Positions 14,588 through 15,872 of a stretch of 15,872 bases of DNA are shown here, piece after piece. The stretch is taken from the NCBI GenBank assembly GCA_050944055.1, contig JBMNQI010000051.1:1-15872 (forward strand). The letters run 5' to 3'. The translations under genes were made by a program, and so were the position numbers. Below the pieces are notes generated by a model. It had not been told where the DNA came from, did not search any database, and saw only the letters and a list, made by a program, of their open reading frames with translations. The number at the start of each line of letters is the position of its first letter. The stretch's first letter is position 1. The DNA comes from JBMNQI01 sp050944055 (GTDB taxonomy: Bacteria; Bacillota; Clostridia; Oscillospirales; Oscillospiraceae).

Positions 14588-14606
14588 AAGGCAAAGCCTT
14601 TTCATT
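14588..14606 (+). other. Small hairpin between ffh and rpsP
   Basis: AAGGC (14588-14592) pairs with GCCTT (14596-14600) around AAA and is followed by TTCATT. The stem is only 5 bp, so it is at most a weak or partial terminator or an mRNA processing signal within the operon. The rest of the 61-bp gap is A/T-rich and contains the rpsP ribosome binding site; a secondary promoter here cannot be excluded. Confidence 0.3.
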
Positions 14607-14647
14607 AATAAAAGCATTTACATTAAAAGTTTTGGAGGAATATCAAT

Positions 14648-14887
14648 ATGGTTAAAATCAGACTGCGCAGGATGGGCGCAAAGAAGAACCCTTATTACCG
14701 CATAGTCGTAGCCGATTCACGCTACCCGCGCGACGGTCGCTTTATCGAGGAGATCGGCACATACGATCCCCAGGCGAATCCGTCGGCGCTTAGCGTAAAG
14801 GCCGATCTCGCCAAAAAGTGGCTTGATAACGGCGCTCAGCCCACCGATACCGTAAGAGCGTTACTGAAAAAAGCCGGCGTCCTGTAA
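14648..14887 (+). CDS. rpsP: 30S ribosomal protein S16
   Basis: This 79-residue protein is recognisable as bS16 from its N-terminus, MVKIRLRRMGAKKNPYYRIV, followed by VADSRYPRDGRFIEEIGTYDP, both close to the family consensus. S16 binds 16S rRNA early in assembly of the small subunit. The length is typical for Firmicutes. A GGAGGA sequence lies about 8 nt upstream of the ATG. The gene sits 61 nt after ffh and 25 nt before khpA, in the usual order of this operon. Confidence 0.98.
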   Translation: MVKIRLRRMGAKKNPYYRIVVADSRYPRDGRFIEEIGTYDPQANPSALSVKADLAKKWLDNGAQPTDTVRALLKKAGVL

Positions 14888-14912
14888 GCGGCCCGGTTTA
14901 AGGAGAAATACG

Positions 14913-15143
14913 ATGAAGGATCTTATTCTCTACATCGCGCAGAACCTTGTCGACGACCCGGATTCGGTCAGCGTGACCGAAGTCGAGGGTGAGGACGGCA
15001 CGGTATTTGAACTGCGCGTAGCCCCCGGCGATATGGGAAAGGTCATAGGCCGGCAGGGCAGGATCGCCAGGGAGATCCGCACCGTGGTCAAGTCTGTGGC
15101 TCAGCGCAACGGCGTAAAAGCGTCGGTAGAAATAGTAGACTAG
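14913..15143 (+). CDS. khpA: KH-domain RNA-binding protein KhpA (YlqC)
   Basis: This 76-residue protein consists of a single KH domain with the conserved MGKVIGRQGRIAREIR segment; the GxxG loop is GRQG at 46-49. KhpA proteins bind RNA, often together with KhpB/Jag, and in streptococci affect cell size and division. Position between rpsP and rimM is the standard place for this gene (ylqC in Bacillus subtilis). AAGGAG 7 nt before the ATG supports the start. It is followed by an intercistronic hairpin before rimM. Confidence 0.95.
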   Translation: MKDLILYIAQNLVDDPDSVSVTEVEGEDGTVFELRVAPGDMGKVIGRQGRIAREIRTVVKSVAQRNGVKASVEIVD

Positions 15144-15149
15144 CTGACG

Positions 15150-15182
15150 CGGCTCGGGAGCTTCCGAGCCGTCGCTGCTTTT
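15150..15182 (+). terminator. Intercistronic GC-rich hairpin between khpA and rimM (attenuator or processing element)
   Basis: Perfect 8-bp arms CGGCTCGG (15150-15157) and CCGAGCCG (15164-15171) enclose a 6-nt loop. A short TTTT occurs only 8 nt further on (15179-15182), so this is a poor intrinsic terminator. Partial attenuation, transcript processing or protection from exonucleases is more likely, since rimM and trmD continue with good ribosome binding sites. Confidence 0.5.
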
Positions 15183-15197
15183 ACGCTGGAGGTAGAA

Positions 15198-15704
15198 ATG
15201 AAATCGGAATTCATTGAAGCGGGCCTCATAGTCAATACTCACGGAATAAACGGCGAGGTTCGAATAGAACCATGGTGCGACAGCGCGGATTTCCTCAAAG
15301 GCTTTAAAACCCTGTACCTTGACGGCGAGCCCCTCCGCGTAGTTTCCGGGCGCATTCATAAAAATATGTTTCTTGCGACGTTCGAGGGCTATAGCGATAT
15401 CAATTCAGCCATGCGCCTCAAAGGCAGGGTGCTGTATTTCAGGCGGTCCGACGCTCCGCTTCCCGAGGGCAGGTATTTTATTGCCGACCTAATAGGGCTG
15501 GAGGCGCGCGACGCTGATACCGGGAAAGCCATCGGCATCGTAAAAGACGTGCTCTCGCTTCCGGCAAATGACGTGTATGTTATTAGCGGCGAACGGGATT
15601 ACCTGGTTCCCGCCGTTCCGGCCTTCATTGATTCTCTGGATATTGACGCGGGTTTTCTGACTGTGAAGATGCAAAGGGGGTTGGCCGTGGATGATGCGGA
15701 TTGA
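15198..15704 (+). CDS. rimM: Ribosome maturation factor RimM
   Basis: This 168-residue protein has the RimM two-domain layout. The N-terminal beta-barrel begins EAGLIVNTHGINGEVRIEP (7-25), close to the G-x-I-x-x-x-HGIxGE(V/L)RV family signature. The C-terminal PRC-barrel-like domain contains LIGLEARDADTGKAIGIVKDVLSLPANDVY and ends with YLVPAVPAFIDSLD. RimM binds S19 and helps maturation of the 30S head and 16S rRNA processing. GGAGG lies 7 nt before the ATG. The end overlaps the start of trmD by 14 nt in another frame, pointing to translational coupling. Confidence 0.96.
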   Translation: MKSEFIEAGLIVNTHGINGEVRIEPWCDSADFLKGFKTLYLDGEPLRVVSGRIHKNMFLATFEGYSDINSAMRLKGRVLYFRRSDAPLPEGRYFIADLIGLEARDADTGKAIGIVKDVLSLPANDVYVISGERDYLVPAVPAFIDSLDIDAGFLTVKMQRGLAVDDAD

Positions 15705-15872
15705 TATTATCACTCTTTTTCCGGAAGTAGTAGGCGATATGCTCAACGAGAGTATACTCGGGCGCGCTCAGGACAGGGACTTTCTGCGAATCGAGTGCCA
15801 CCAGCTCCGGGATTACACAAAGAATAAGCAGATGCAGGTGGACGACTACCCATACGGCGGCGGAATGGGCAT
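15691..15872 (+). CDS. trmD: tRNA (guanine-37-N1)-methyltransferase TrmD, N-terminal part (cut by window end)
   Basis: Sixty codons are visible before the window ends. The N-terminus MRIDIITLFPE matches the TrmD family start, followed by ESILGRAQ and then RDYTKNKQMQVDDYPYGGGMG, which contains the conserved DDxPYGGGxGM motif near the S-adenosylmethionine-binding trefoil knot region. TrmD makes m1G37 in tRNAs reading CNN, CGG and GGG codons and prevents +1 frameshifting. Two adjacent ATG codons (15691, 15694) are possible starts; the first is 10 nt from AAGGGGG (15674-15680) and is preferred. Overlap with rimM is 14 nt. In related genomes rplS usually follows, but that lies outside the window. 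Confidence 0.96.
   Translation, partial: MMRIDIITLFPEVVGDMLNESILGRAQDRDFLRIECHQLRDYTKNKQMQVDDYPYGGGMG

Noticed and set aside
14898..15359. 153-codon minus-strand open frame across khpA and rimM
   Set aside because: It is antisense to two recognised genes and includes the intercistronic hairpin; no independent support.

Overview
The window looks like a chromosomal segment of a Firmicute of the class Clostridia with moderately high GC, possibly an anaerobe of the Oscillospirales type. This is inferred from three things: the gene order ylxM-ffh-rpsP-khpA-rimM-trmD (the conserved Bacillus/Clostridium order), strong GGAGG-type ribosome binding sites with sigma-A-like promoters, and the family make-up (family 4 uracil-DNA glycosylase, AbgB-like M20 amidohydrolase, reductive-dehalogenase-like Fe-S protein). 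No mobile element, tRNA, rRNA or CRISPR array is visible. Every gene except the two cut by the window edges appears intact.

Layout. Bases 1-311 hold a possible C-terminal gene tail (1-72), an imperfect 34-bp-period direct repeat (63-125), an extended -10 promoter and a potentially structured leader for ridA (312-692). tspO (682-1143, minus) converges on ridA with an 11-bp overlap. A VTT/TVP38-type membrane protein (1219-1965) ends at a hairpin terminator that probably also serves the opposing cupin gene. The cupin (2016-2357) and an upstream M20 amidohydrolase (2397-3725) form a minus-strand pair. A compact divergent promoter region (3726-3870) separates that pair from a plus-strand pair: a cytosolic reductive-dehalogenase-like protein (3871-5076) and a family 4 uracil-DNA glycosylase (5077-5652).

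The centre is one 7.1-kb minus-strand gene (5659-12774; 2371 codons from the preferred start). It encodes a cyclic beta-1,2-glucan synthase-like protein with glycosyltransferase (GT84-like), glycoamylase/cyclization-like and GH94 phosphorylase-like modules. It converges on the glycosylase gene with 6 bp between stop codons. The glycosylase transcript's apparent intrinsic terminator lies inside the last codons of the synthase gene.

The right end is a housekeeping operon for protein targeting and ribosome and tRNA maturation. It starts at a strong promoter (12864-12892) that overlaps a possible divergent promoter for the glucan synthase. It reads ylxM, ffh, rpsP, khpA, rimM and trmD (cut at the window end).

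I do not see a clear new multi-gene system. The points most worth a second look are the terminator embedded in a coding region, the Clostridial cyclic glucan synthase beside the SRP operon, the TAT-less dehalogenase-like protein, the mirror-image divergent promoters at 3770-3843, and the 5'-terminal hairpin on the ylxM-ffh mRNA.
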